From assembly GCA_947095535.1 (NCBI GenBank), contig OX352772.1, forward strand, positions 228,914,051 to 228,978,050: a DNA stretch of 64,000 nt, written 5' to 3'. The notes beneath the pieces are model-generated. The model saw nothing but the letters and a program-made list of their open reading frames with translations, searched no databases and had not been told where the DNA came from. This DNA is from Poecilobothrus nobilitatus. Its lineage: Eukaryota > Arthropoda > Insecta > Diptera > Dolichopodidae. Position numbers and translations under genes: made by a program. Shown here in pieces: positions 34,123 through 46,585 of the stretch. The first letter of the stretch is position 1. The number at the start of each line of letters is the position of its first letter.

Positions 34123-34662
34123 ATTTGAAAAAACAAATAATTTATGCAATTAATTATTTGAAAAAACAAATACTGCAAAAGAAAAAAATGGTTAATCTGG
34201 ACATGTCAATATTAAAAGAAAATCTACAAGATAATACAAATAATCAAAAAGAAGAAGATAAAAACAATGACCAAAAAGAAGAAAATCAGTATGTGGAATA
34301 AATAATAATACAATATTTATAAACAAACCCTTAACATCGTATTTTGATTTACTATATCAATTTACTATAACATCGTATTTTAATTTAATATATCAATTTA
34401 CAAAAAATAAAATTTGCTAGGAGTAAGGCAATTAGAGTACCATCTAATAACACCTTAAATGTCATATGAAGAGAATTTTAATTTGCCTTTAAAAATCCTC
34501 GTAAATAATATTTGTAACAATGCAGCACAAATCAAATTTATTAACACAAATTCACTGAAAATATTATGGGGTTTTTTAAATCGGGTTTTCAAAAGTAGGC
34601 GCCTGTGTAACACACTTCAAATATTGAACGCACCCATATTATATGTTATTTTGACAGTTGAA
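34123..34662. other. AT-rich flank, short tandem repeat, no clear gene
   Basis: TTTATTTGAAAAAACAAATA-like sequence occurs twice (34,128 and 34,157). A Lys/Asn/Glu-rich low-complexity frame (34,190-34,300) could be the ORF1 tail. ATCGTATTTTRATTTA is also duplicated (34,335 and 34,371). Confidence 0.4.
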
Positions 34663-35507
34663 TGTTTGCCATTTATAAAAATGGAGTTGTATACATTACA
34701 ACAACGTGTTGAAATTATTGAATTATTTTATGAAAATGGTCGTTCTGTAGAAAATGTATTTCGCAAATAATTAAGCGATGTTTATGGTCGAAATAATCGT
34801 CCAACTGAGCAACAAATTGGTAATATTGTGCGGAAATTTCAAGAAACTGGTGCAGTACAAGATCGAGAAAGACATCAGTATGCTTGTGCTGGTCGTTCAC
34901 AAGAAAATATTGGTGGTGTGAGTGATAGTGTTACAGCTGACCCCAACATGTCCATTTCTTGTGGTTCATAATAATTCGGACTTTCTGACTCAACTGTATG
35001 GTGTATTCTTCACAAAGATTTAGCGTTGAACGCCTACAAAGTTCAATTGACACAAGAATTGCTGTCACAAGATCATTCCATGCGTCGGGACTTTGCCATT
35101 TGGATACTGGAACAAAACGACGATTTTTCCGTACTTTTTCGAAAATGATGCTGTAACCGCCAAAACCGTTTGCGATACCAGATATCGCGACAGGATCACA
35201 ACTTTTTTATGGTCAAAACTGGAAAATATTGATACTGAGGACATGTGTTTTCAACAAGGTGGGGCTACGGCCAGAGAAACACTGCAATTACTGCATGCAA
35301 AGTTTCCAGATCGTGATATTTCCATGCAAAGTTTCCAGATCGTGTGATGTGATTTGGCCTTCAAGATCCAGCGATTTGACACCGTTAGACTTCTTTCTCT
35401 GGGGCTATGTGAAAGGACAGATCTACAAGGATAATACTCGCATTGAAAACAGAAATTATTCGAGTTATTGGTGAGATACAGCCCCAACTATGCCAGAATG
35501 TAACCGA
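34663..35507 (+). pseudogene. Mariner/IS630-type transposase (DUF4817 type), deleted
   Basis: Cut-and-paste transposase. MELYTLQQRVEIIELFYENG (N-terminal HTH, 34,681), NNRPTEQQIGNIVRKFQETG, SDSTVWCILHKDLALNAYKV and LTQELLSQDHSMRRDF. A deletion at about 35,110-35,130 removes the part with the first catalytic Asp. Then PYFFENDAVTA, FQQGGAT (expected FQQDGAT, catalytic Asp replaced) and WPSRSSDLTPLDFFLWGYVK. Stops at about 34,768 and 34,971. The end is truncated by NLTR-3 at about 35,507. A second copy lies at 49.1-50.2 kb. Confidence 0.8.
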
Positions 35508-35509
35508 AA

Positions 35510-35738
35510 AAAGTGATATACATTACAACAGAATTGAAATGGAAAAAATGAAGCATAAAAAAATTTGCAAGGAGATTGAAATATGTGGAATCCCAGTAGA
35601 ATGTTCAGTCAATGAACGCACAGTTGTGAACAAACTAGCTGATCATGTTGGTGTGAAAATTGAAGCAAATGATGTGAAATACATACATAAGTCTAAGAAT
35701 CTAGCAAAAATTGCAAGATTCTGTATTGCAAGAATCTA
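35510..35738 (+). pseudogene. NLTR-3 ORF1, C-terminal part
   Basis: KKICKEIEICGIPVECSVNE, then VNKLADHVGVKIEANDVKYI, the RRM-like region of ORF1 (EI.GIP...LA..VGV.I...D), ending at 35,738. It lacks the N-terminal coiled coil because of 5' truncation. The ORF2 ATG follows within 10 bp. Confidence 0.6.
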
Positions 35739-35744
35739 ATCTAA

Positions 35745-38547
35745 ATGTCATATGATATAACATATAATTTGCCAATCAAATCCCAAGTAAAAACCAATTT
35801 ATATAGCATACATGACATTAATTTAGAAGAAGAAGACTCATTGAAGATTCTATATTTGAATGCAAGAAGCCTTAAACATAAAGTAGACAATATAAATTAT
35901 ATACTGGATCAACTCAAATATATCATTCACGTTATAGTAATAAGTGAAACCTGGATTATTAATGAAGATGTTGACCTAGTAAATATTAAACATTACTCAA
36001 AAACATTTTCGTGTAGAAAGACAAGATCAGGTGGCGGTGCGGCTATTTTTATTCATAAAAGTGTAAGCTTTAAAAATGAAAATGAGCATTGTGATGAGTA
36101 CAACAGCTTTATTAGCACAAAAATACACTACAATAAAAAAACATATAATATTACAGCAGTTTATCGGCCACCGCAAAATTTAAATTCAGAAATTGATGTA
36201 TTTCTTGAGAAATTTAGCACTTGCCTGGAGAACCTAAAAAACAATAATAGCTTAGTCATAGGGGATTTTAATTTTAATATTTACAATACTTACGACAGAA
36301 ATATTCAAGTGTACAAAACAATAGTTGAATCCAATGCATATTTTTTCCTACATAAAGCAGTTACAAGGCCAAAATCCAATACTTGCCTAGATCATATAAT
36401 AACGAATGATCCTAATGCTGATGTGACGGTATCACTATTCCACCATGATATATCAGTTCATCTCGGAATTATTAAAGAATTAAAAAATATAAAAACTCAA
36501 AAAAAAAGTAAACAACAATGGTAATCTGATAAAAACAATTAACTATAGAATTGTCAAAGAACATATGAAAGATTACTATATTAATAAAAATGACGTGAAT
36601 GAAATTGCTGATGATTTGACATCACACGTCAAAAACATGTTAAAAAGAGCTACCGTTTCTAGAAAAATGAAAAATAAAAATAGTAAATTCTGTGCACCAT
36701 GGATTAATGAAAAATGTATAGAATTAATAGAAAGAAAAAACTACTAGTATAAAAAAAATGTGCAGAACAGAGAATCAGAATATTTTAAAACGAAATACTT
36801 GTATTGGTTAAATAGATATACTACGTTCAAGAGAAAAATGAGAGAAGAGTATGATTCAAAACAATTTGAAAAAGCGGGCGGAGATCCAAAAAAAACATGG
36901 GAGTATATAAAAAAAATTATAAATGGCCCAAATATTAAAACAAATGAATTTTTTTCGAACCTAGAACTGTCAATTCAACCAATTTAATAGTAATATAGGG
37001 AACGTTATGGCAGAAAGTTTTGAAAAAAAGATTTATGTACCAAAAATAAGAACGCAGAGTGCATTTGATTTCAAACCTATAAATCGATATGAAGTAATAA
37101 AAATAATCACAAACAGCTTGTCCAATACCAAAGCAGCGGGTGAAGATGAGATTCCCTCATCGTTAATAAAAGAGTGTAAAGAAGAATTGGCTAGTTGTAT
37201 AATGCAATTAATTAACGCTTCACTCAACCAAAAAATAGTGCCAGGTCCCATGAAAATAAATAAAGTTATTCCCATTTATAAAAAATCGGGTGATATCGAA
37301 GATATAAATAATTTTCGACCAATCTCCATTTCAACTACCTTCTCTAAAGTTTTGGAAACATATGTAAATAACCAACTGACAATTTTTTTACAAAAAGAGA
37401 ATCTTACAAGTAAGAGTCAATACGGCTTTAAAGAAAAATCTAATACAGGTGCGGCTTTATTTGATTTTGTGGGTGAAATCCAGTCTGGTATTGAAAAAAA
37501 TAAAAAAGTGGTGGCTGTATTCTTTGATGTAAAAAAAGCATTTGATGCCGTAGATAGAAAAACATTGCTCAGAATATTATATGAACTTGGAGTAACTGGT
37601 AAGGAACATGAATGGTTCAGAAATTATTTGTCAAATAAATCCCAATATAGTGTGTGTGAAGGATTAAGAAGTGAAACAAACAATATTGAGTTTGGTGTTA
37701 TTCAGGAAAGTTCCTTAGGGCCGACCTTACTACATAAGCAGCCTACTTAACATAAAACTAAATGGTAAACCCTATATGTTTGCTGATGACCTTGCGATAC
37801 TCTATTCAGAAACTGGATGTCAAAAATTGGAGGAAAAAATAAATGAAGATCTAAAAATAATAAACGATTGGATGGAAACTCATAAACTAACAATAAACAT
37901 CATTAAAACTAAATATGTGTTTTTCAAGAAAAAACAGTCAGACATTATCAAAATAAACTATAAAAATATTAATTTAGAAATGGTTCCCAGCTATAAGTAC
38001 CTAGGTGTAGTAATAGACAGTGAATTAAAATGGAGTGACCAGATTAACATACAGCTAAAAGAAGCCAGGAAAATTGCTGGCATATTCAGGCTAATAAGTA
38101 AAAGAGTGCCACACCACAGAAAAAGGGGACTGTTTTTTGAACGGTTTCAAAGTTCAATTGCGTACTCAATACATATTTGGGGTAATGCATATAAGAAGAA
38201 GCTTAACCAACTGCAAAAGCTTCAGAATAAAGCTATGTAAACATAAGATTCTACCGCTACACATACTCACAAAAAGTAGGTTGGTAACTCATATACACAA
38301 TATGCAATCAAATAGTATAAATACAAATATAAGGTTAATATTGAACAATAATATACATAATTATGAAACCAGAAGAGCTGTAAACATTAGAATTGTTTCG
38401 TCAAAAGCAAGATTTAAAGGATATGACACAATATATAATTTAAGATTTCATTATTATAATAAATTACCTACTGAACTTAAAAATATAAATAATGCATTTA
38501 AATTTAAAAAAACTGTTAATAAGCACTTTCTTCAAGAAATAATCTAA
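35745..38547 (+). pseudogene. NLTR-3 ORF2: endonuclease + reverse transcriptase, lightly broken
   Basis: Endonuclease (to 36,524): LKILYLNARSLKHKVDNI, VISETW (Glu), GGGAAIFI, TAVYRPPQ, VIGDFNFNIY, CLDHIIT, and HHDISVHLGI in place of SDH. RT (37,007 on): NTKAAGEDEIPSSLIK, NFRPISISTTFSKVLE, SQYGFKEKSNTG, AVFFDVKKAFDAVD (catalytic Asp), GVIQESSLGPTLL, FADDLAILYSE (37,782), YKYLGVVIDSELKWSDQ. The C-terminus ends at 38,547. Breaks at about 36,524, 36,747, 36,987, 37,750 and 38,240. It is the youngest-looking non-LTR element here, since most blocks are still intact. Confidence 0.85.
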
Positions 38548-38877
38548 ATTAGTAAAAAAAAAAAAAAGAAAAAAAAAAAAACTTGTCTTGTTATTGTGCT
38601 GTATATATTATTTTTTCTCAATTTTAATATTTGTTGTTATTATATATCTACACACATACATATAATCTTCTTTTTGTTTTTTATTTTTTTTTTTCTATTT
38701 TTATGTTATTGATTGATATGAATATCTCAAATTAAGTAATATTTACTCAATACGTTTTTTTGTATGTTGCACTGAATTAAAAATTGAACTATTATTATAT
38801 TAGAATTAAGAAGTTATATACTCTGTACGAGCGATTGGGCTCATTTGAGATAAAGAATGAATAAATAAATAAATAAA

Positions 38878-41251
38878 TTTAATTAATATAGTTTACTTAT
38901 TACTATGCATTTACAGATGCTGGTAGTTTATAATCTATTTTTTATTAGATTTAGTTAAATTGAATAAACAGAGCCAAGAATTAGAGACAATTCTTCTACA
39001 AAAAATTTTTAAAGGAATCAATAATCATTGACTACACAATTACGGCGAAGTGAATTTCCACAATATATTCGTTAATACCGAAACATAAAATTGCATTTCA
39101 ATTATAAAAGACCATAACGTAATACATTTTTTTTCGTAAGTAATGTCACTTCATGTTTTGGTGAATTATCCTTTGAAGCACATTTTGAAAAATTTGTTAT
39201 TACGTTCGCTCTGTCCCTCCGTCTGTTAAAACTTATATACTGTTTAATAAAGAGCAATTAACTATGCATAGATCTCTTAAAAGAGTAATGTTGTAGAAAA
39301 ACTTTTTTGTACTCTCATCGTTGGAGATCCTACAGCACCGACAGCTTTTTAAATTTTGAAAAAACTTCGTTTTAAATACGTACATTTCAGGTTCTGTTTA
39401 ACATATTTTCAATATAAAAAATACATGATTGTTTTTTACCTTTATAAATCAACCAGAATTTTTTTACGTTTAGTTTTTCTAATTATGTTTCCAAATTGAT
39501 TGGCTAAAAATATGTGTAAAAATTGTATATGGATAAGAATGTAAGGTTTTCTGTTCTTTAAATATGTATGTACTCATTTTTGATTAAATGATGTACAGAA
39601 ATGTGAATATGTTTTCTAATTTAATTGATTAAATTTATAGTATTTTTAAATATATGGATATTATACAATATACTATATGTACATATTTCAATGATATTTT
39701 ATGGGAAACATGTTATATACGTGCATCTTATATAGGTAGACCACATGTAAAGACGACATGTAAGTAATGCATTTCTGAATGATGACATGATGATTGTCTA
39801 ATGTAGGAGATTGTTTCTGTTTTTTGACAACGGCCGAAAATATTATGTTGTTAAGACTTAAACACAGTATTCTTAAGATACTTAATAATGTTACTTTAAT
39901 TACTGTTCTATATTAGAAATTTGCATTGAAAGGTTTTTATGGAATATTAGAAACAGTATACATAAAAGTAAAGACTGTTGGAAATATCTTTTTAATAATA
40001 ATAACAATACACAAAATTAGGCAAAATATTATTAACAAGTGCTCGTGCGGAAATGGGTTAACAAACGTTAACAAACATTTTGTCACAGGCTTTATTTAGC
40101 ACCATAAATGCATCCTGCTAAATTAGACAGAAATTAGAAACACAATTTTTTTTTTTAACAGTCTATCGTGTCGAAATGTGTTAATATATCACAACAAAAT
40201 TTATTGAATGAGTTTGTGTGCCAAAGTTCAATACTTGTGCAAATTTTCAATTGGTCAAATCGTTTAAGCACAACAATAAAAAATGAGAATTACATGGCCT
40301 GAAGCCTGATGGGTTAATGTATCTTAACCAAATCAACTCAGAAAGCTTTTGTTATAAAGACCTACACTTTTGTAAATTTTCAACTCAAATGGTAAAACCG
40401 TTTAAGTGCGACAACAAAGACATTAAAAAATTTTATTGAGCCCTGGTGCCGAAACGGGTTAATGGATAGTAACCAAATCACCTCAGTGAGCCTCCTGTGG
40501 TAAAGGGCTACACTTTTGGAAATTTTAAATTCAATTGGCAAAAGAGTTTAAGCGCGACAACAAATAAATTGAAAAATTTCATTGAGTCCTGGTGCCGAAA
40601 CGGGTTAATGAATCGTAACTAAATCAACTCAGTGAGTTCTTGTGGGAAAGAGCTACACTTTGATAAATTTTTAACTCAATTGGTCAAACAGTTTAAGTGC
40701 GACAACTAAAAAAATTACAATACTTCACTGACCCCTGGTGCCGAAACGGGTTAATGGATCGTAACCAAATCAACTCAGTGAGTTGACTATTGAGCTACAC
40801 TATTGCAAACTTTCAACTCAATTGGTCAAACCGTTTAAGCAGGACAACAGAAAAATTTAATGAACTTCGTTCGGCTCTTCTACCCAAACGGGTTAACAGA
40901 ACTTCATAAAAATTTGTCACAGGATTTTTTTCGAACCATAAAACCACCATACAAAATTGGACATAATTTTGGAAGCCCGCCGGGCCGAATCCGGCTAACA
41001 TATTGTATCCAAATGTACAAATTTTCAACTCAATCGATCCAACCGTTTAGGCAGGGCAACGAAAAAATGAAAAAGCTTTAAATTGCTCTCGGGCCGCAAT
41101 GGGTTAATGAACCAAAACACCATATAGCCCATAACACTTTCCGGGGTCGTAGAAATGTTCCTGCAAAATTTGGTTGCAATCGGACTTGTAGTTTTTACGT
41201 GGAAAGGGCACAAACAAACAAACAAACAGAATTTCTGCTTTATATATTAGA
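38878..41251 (+). repeat. Repeat family D, copy 1 (about 2.4 kb, with 146-bp tandem core)
   Basis: Inverted homology to 44,095-46,480. It has a unique left part (38,878-39,830), then a tandem core, then an end with GGGCACAAACAAACAAACA and TTTATATATTAGAT at about 41,208-41,251. That end resembles the 3' ends of RTE-like or SINE-like elements, but no ORF is present. Class not determined. Confidence 0.6.
40190..41060 (+). repeat. Tandem 143-146-bp repeats in family D
   Basis: The phrase AACCAAATCAACTCAG recurs at about 40,329, 40,472, 40,617 and 40,763. Each unit also has CAATTGGTCAAACCGTTTAAG and GGTGCCGAAACGGGTTAATG. Flanking degenerate units bring the count to about six. Confidence 0.8.
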
Positions 41252-41575
41252 TTATATATTATTATTATATATTATTATTATTATTATAATACCAATAATA
41301 ATAATATTATTATTATTCTTAATATACCAATAATAATAATATTATTATTATTATTCTTAATAATAATATTATTATTATTATTCTTAATAATAATATTATT
41401 ATTATTATTCTTAATAATAATACTTATTATTATTATTGTTATTATTATAATTATGATTGTTACTATTATTATAATAATATTAATAATTATTATTAATATT
41501 ATTATTATTTTAATCATTATTATTACTATTGTTATTGTTATTATTTATGTTTCATATTATTACTATTATTTTTTA
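41252..41575. repeat. TAT/AAT trinucleotide microsatellite, about 320 bp
   Basis: Long runs of TTA/TAT with interspersed TTCTTAATAATAAT blocks. The minus-strand ORF of Ile/Asn here is an artefact. Confidence 0.9.
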
Positions 41576-41589
41576 TTTATATGAACTAA

Positions 41590-41650
41590 GTGGGGTTTGA
41601 ATCCAAGAACTTTCGATTGAAAGGCTGGCGAATTAACTACGCCATGAGTC
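41590..41650 (-). other. tRNA-like / SINE-head-like sequence
   Basis: The minus strand reads GACTCATGGCGTAGTTAATT..., with a GGCG/CGCC D-arm-like stem and an A-box-like TGGCGTAGTTAA. About 35 bp later comes the B-box-like GGATTCAAACC, and the AT microsatellite follows. The acceptor stem does not close, so it is not a functional tRNA. A tRNA-derived SINE head is plausible. Confidence 0.35.
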
Positions 41651-43160
41651 AGTTAAATTTATTGGAATAAGTTTTCATATTGATTATTGATTCATTACCA
41701 TTGTATAATTAAAACCATTTACTTTATTATTACATTCTTAAAATGCCTGATGTTGCGTTGATAATACACCGCCGCCTAATGCTTTGGCACAAAACTTGGA
41801 AAGTGTGAAAACCAAGATAGTCCACCATACCTTAAATGTGCAAGGATAAAGTTTGATTAACTCAGCGCTAAATCGAACTTCGAAACTTTCTAATAAGAGA
41901 GATTAGAAATTCAATGCACAGCACACGGATCCATAAGATTTTGATAGAATGCCATATATTGTGCGATTTCTTAGGGAGTTCTCCGATAATAAATATTAAG
42001 AAAATACTACAACCCAATGAGTAGCCTTAAGTATTATGGTATACTAAGCGTCAAACATAATAAAATTATAAGACACGCAGACATAGCACTGGAGCCTTTA
42101 AAATATCCCATCAAATTGGAAGCGATTTAACATTGCCTTGCAATGCAATATGCTGACAAAAGAGCAACTACAAAACTAGGTTTGCACAAACCGAAGTAAA
42201 AGACTTCACGAATGAAGAAAGTCGGTAATATTATTAGCTAAAGGGATAGTTATGTTTAGTTATTAAAAATGTAACACTATCAAGGGAGTATTCTAGATGC
42301 CTTTAGAAGTTTTCCATATCTTTTTGGAAAAAACTCAGAAATTACATGGAAACTAGGACCGGAATATTATTTGAAATACACATTGATTTGGGTCATATTA
42401 TATTCTTTACAAATTAAATAATACCGTAAATCGCATAGCCGAGAAAACAAAATGAGTATATAAATTCCACCTTCCAAAAATGAATTAAAAAGTTTATAAT
42501 ATAGTTAAACATTGCAAAATTTGTAAAGAATATAATATTCTCAAATAAATGGGTGGTTCAAATAATATTCCGGCCTTCGAGATCACACCACCTTTTACGA
42601 TTACAGTGAATGGACAAGGAAAACGATTTCATTCTACCCTTACCGAAATTTATTTCCGTTTAGAAACTGAGAAGATACACAGATTTTTCGAAAAACTTTT
42701 AGAATGATTTATTTATGAATATAACTCCTTAGTCCCCTAAAATTTCAATCGAAATATACGAAAATGAAAAAATGAAAATATACAAAAAATATTTTCTTAA
42801 TAAAAGACAAAAATCGTGAAGCTATTTATATAAAGATAAATAAAAAGATCATAATAACTTTGACACGATAAAACAAAATAACAACGTATTAGATAAAAAA
42901 TTCAAAGAAGTGGAAATTATCAATTAGGAACAGAAAGCAATATAAATTTAAAATAAATAAAAATAAATAAAATTACGAGTAAATATTGTACTTTAAATAT
43001 AAATTAGATGTAATTAAAAAAGAAATTATAAATATTATTTTGTCAAACACAAAAATGATACAGTAAGAAACAATTTTAATACAGATAACGTATCTTACCA
43101 AAAATTACAGGAGACTAAACTAAAATAAATTTTAAAAAAGCGCAAAATAATACTATACTA
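41651..43160. other. Unassigned AT-rich DNA
   Basis: No ORF of note. Contains one inverted repeat (next entry). Confidence 0.4.
42355..42582. repeat. Inverted repeat, 60-bp arms, 100-bp spacer
   Basis: 42,355-42,416 (CCGGAATATTATTTGAA...ATATTATATTCTTTACAAAT) is the reverse complement, with mismatches, of 42,518-42,582. It could be a small MITE. Confidence 0.65.
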
Positions 43161-44094
43161 CATTAAAGTCTGTGAAACTTTATTAATAAAAGCCATAAAA
43201 AAGGGCAACATTGTAAACAAATTATCTTTTTATAATATTTTAATATGTAAAAAAAAAGTTTTGGAATTAAAAAAATATTATAAAAAATAAATAATAATAT
43301 GTTTAGTAATATGTTTAGTAATTATGACAATATATTAGATATTACAAATTCAACTTTTATTTCGCTATTGACAAATTTGCGTTAGAGTCCACAACAACCA
43401 ATAATAAACAGATTACAGATTTTGGAGATTTGCTACCAGGGGTAACACTTCTAATCCAATTTAATGGGCCAGTATACTATAATGACAATAATAAAGTAGT
43501 TTAATTAGAACCTTTATAATTTATAAAACAACAACACAAATACCAAATAAATTTTCATATCATAAGAGTATAAATCACTTCCAGCTATCCAGCTAAGAAC
43601 TTTAAACAATAATACAATTAAAGAAATATTGTTACTAGAAATATTAAAAAGAGGATATATTAACAAATTTCGTAAAATCAATAAAAATAAGCAATATTAA
43701 CAACATAGTAAGTAACAAGTGGCACATTTATAACTATACTCAATCACAATAATAATTTTCAAAAAACTTTTAGATCAACCAAGATCGGAAATTCACAATA
43801 TACTAGAAAACCAAATATCCACAAATAATACCACAAGCAACGACAGCACAAAATTACAACAGTCTATGATCTCTTAAAGTCTTACTTCTAATCAGGAACA
43901 TTTGTTCACAAACTACAAGAAAGCTGATAACAACATTTTGCATAACATATATTCTCACAGTAAAATATTTTATGCTATTCAAACCAATGTATAACAATGT
44001 ATACAAACCGATTTACAAATAGATTCATTAAGGCATTACATGTTACTACTGGGTAACAAGCATAAGAATAACATTGGCATTATACTATCTAAAT
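43160..44094. other. AT-rich DNA with a possible ORF scrap
   Basis: 43,163-43,230 weakly resembles the loop-proximal part of the 18.1-18.6 kb palindrome (AAGTCTGTGAAA..TTA..AAAAGC). At 43,400-43,503 one frame reads TDFGDLLPGVTLLIQFNGPV and ends in a stop; it may be a gag scrap. Nothing firmer. Confidence 0.25.
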
Positions 44095-46480
44095 AAACAG
44101 TTGATTTGGTTACGATCCATTGATCCGCTTCGACAACAGGGCCCAATGAAGTTTTTTAATTTCTTTGTTGTCGCGCTTAAACGGTTTGACCTATTGAGTA
44201 AATTTACAAAAGTGTAGCTCTTCACCGCAGAAACCCACTCAGTTGATTTGGATACGATCCAATAACCCGTTTAGGCACCAGTAGGTATTTCTGCACGAGT
44301 ACCTACTAAAAATATCTCCTCCATACGACTATCATCATGTCATCATACTAACATGTACGGTCTACCTATATAAAATGCATGTGTATAATATATTTCCCAA
44401 AATTATTGAAATATGTATATACTATATGTACTCGTATAATGTGCTTATGCTTAAAAATACTATAAACACAATAAATTAAATTAGAAAATATATTCACATT
44501 TCTGTACAGTATTTAATCAAAAATTAGTACGTACATGTTTAAAGAACAGAAACCTTTACATTGTTATCCATATACAGTTCTTACACATATTTTTAGCCTA
44601 TTCAATATCATTTTGAAAACATAATTATACATTGGTAAAAGTTTACGTAAACAAATTCTGTTTGATTTATAAAGGTCTAAATAAACAATCCTGTCTTTTA
44701 CCTTTACCTTCTTTATACCCGTACGATAAGGATCGGGTGTATTAAAATTGCTAGATATACCTTCAAAGGTATGGATCGAATGATAATCACTTTCTAAGTC
44801 AATTAAGCTTTGTCCGTCCGTCCGTCTCTCCGCCAGCAAGATAACTCAAAAACTAAGAAAGCCAGAGTCTTGAAATTAACACAAAATTTTTTTACATCAA
44901 TTTGTAGGTTTCCTATTTTTTGGTTGAGATCAGACCAAAAATTCGGGTACAAACTAACTTTTAGATCCCCACATTTTTTTTGAAACAGAGCCATGAAATT
45001 TTAACTGCTAGATGTCATAAAAATATTAATTTTGTGGAACAACTTTTTTCTGTAGCCCTACCCGTTACGAAACTACAACCCCCACAGTTCGAAAAAGATT
45101 TATATTTAAATTGTAATAACACCAGTTGTATCTTCAATTTGAAAACGCCAAACGATTACTGCTATATAAATATAAATATATACTTGTGCCATATACGTTA
45201 ATTTACCGTTAATTTACCGAAACTAAAATTTTGCAAAATTCTTGACGCCTTCTATCTTGCAAACGGTTTAAGTTAGAAACTTGAAATTTTGAGAAAAATT
45301 AGGTCTCTGAAAATAAGAATCAGTCATTTCAGAAAATATTTTTGCATCGCCCCCTGTTTCGGAGCTGTATGGGGTCAAAAATTAAAAATTCCTTATTTTT
45401 AAATACCTGTAACTTGAACAACTTTTTTGAAGTAATACACAAAAATTAAAGCTTCTATATTATATTTTTATTTCTATTAATAACTTTTTTTAATAATATA
45501 GGGTGTAACTTTTTTTAATAATTGACGAAAGTGTGACATCATTTTTCAAATTTTTTTAACGATTTTTTTGTATTTTTTTTTTATTCGATTATTTGAAATC
45601 GTTTGATGCGTAGTACAAAAAAAATTAAATATATCAAAAATATAACGGTTGTTTGAAGAATTTATATTTATATGATATTAGTATAAATACTTATATAATT
45701 CAGGTTTATTTACATATCGTATATGTCACTGATGAAAGAATGATATATAATACATATGTATAGTATAAATTATTAGTACATTTGCCGCTATAGCATATTT
45801 GGAAAAGTTTTGGATTGATAATCGTTAGGTGGAAGATTAAGAAGACTATGCACATACTAACGCTTCATACGGGTATCTCATAGTTGACAAAGGCAACTGT
45901 ATTCTTCCTCGTTTTATTAAAAATATGTTAAACAGAACCTAAAATGTATGCATTTAAAAAGAAGCTTTTCTAAAATTTGAAGAGCTGTAGCTGCTGTAGG
46001 AGCTGTAACGGTGAGGCTACATAAAAAAATTGTTCTACAACACGCATGTTTAATATTCCATTTCTTTTAATTAAACAGTATATAGGTTTTATAGGCAGAC
46101 GAAAGGACAGAGTGAAACTAATAGCAAAATTTTCAAAATGTGCTTCAAAAGAGAATTCATAAAAACATGATCTGACACTACTTACGGAAAAAAAATGTAT
46201 TACATTATGGCGTTTTATAATTGAAATGAAATTTTATGTTTCGGTATTAGCGAATAATATATTGTTAAAACTCACCTCGCCGTAATAGTATACTCAATAG
46301 ATTGGTGATTCCTTTAAAGATTTTTTGTAAACGAATTGTCTCTAATTCTTCGCTCTCTTTATTCAATTTCCTAGAAAAAAATTGAATGATATTAATTAAC
46401 TGTAATAAAAATTAAAAGATTAACTACCAACATCTGTAAATGCATAGTAATAAGTGAACTATATTAATTAAATCATGTCA
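44095..46480 (-). repeat. Repeat family D, copy 2, split by DINE-A4
   Basis: 44,095-44,713 and 45,912-46,480 together match the reverse complement of copy 1, including part of the tandem core (44,100-44,280). Copy 1 has no DINE at the matching point (about 39,410), so it is the empty site. Confidence 0.7.
44714..45911 (+). mobile_element. DINE-A4 (about 1.2 kb)
   Basis: Starts TATACCCGTACGATAAGG with a closing GGGTGTA-type hairpin arm, has (GTCC)n at 44,813-44,826 and the 3' hairpin AGTTG...CAACT (45,882-45,898), and ends TTCTTCCTCG at 45,911. Shorter than A2/A3 through internal deletions. Confidence 0.8.
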
Positions 46481-46585
46481 ACGCAAACGCAAAAGTTAAT
46501 AACTTTTATTTCATAAAGCCAACAAAATACTTGTTGTTCTCAAAATGCTCCTCCAAATACTTAATTGTTTTGGTTGTATTTAAAA
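46186..46585. repeat. Duplicated block X, copy 1 left part
   Basis: About 400 bp nearly identical (only a few differences by eye) to 51,528-51,925. It includes the outer end of family D and a further 100 bp up to TTGTATTTAAA, where a DINE element is inserted in both copies. Confidence 0.8.

Larger units (their letters stand above)
35508..38877 (+). mobile_element. Non-LTR retrotransposon NLTR-3 (CR1/jockey-like), 5' truncated
   Basis: It starts abruptly inside ORF1 next to the transposase C-terminus, carries ORF2, and ends in GATTGGGCTCATTTGAGATA and a (AATA)n tail at 38,858-38,877. Microsatellite tails of this type are usual for CR1/jockey-like elements. Insertion into the mariner-type relic fits 5' truncation during target-primed reverse transcription. 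Confidence 0.8.

Noticed and set aside
41284..41517. 77-aa Ile/Asn ORF, minus strand
   Set aside because: Translation of the TAT/AAT microsatellite.
41590..41650. Functional tRNA gene
   Set aside because: The acceptor stem does not pair and the T-stem is poor.
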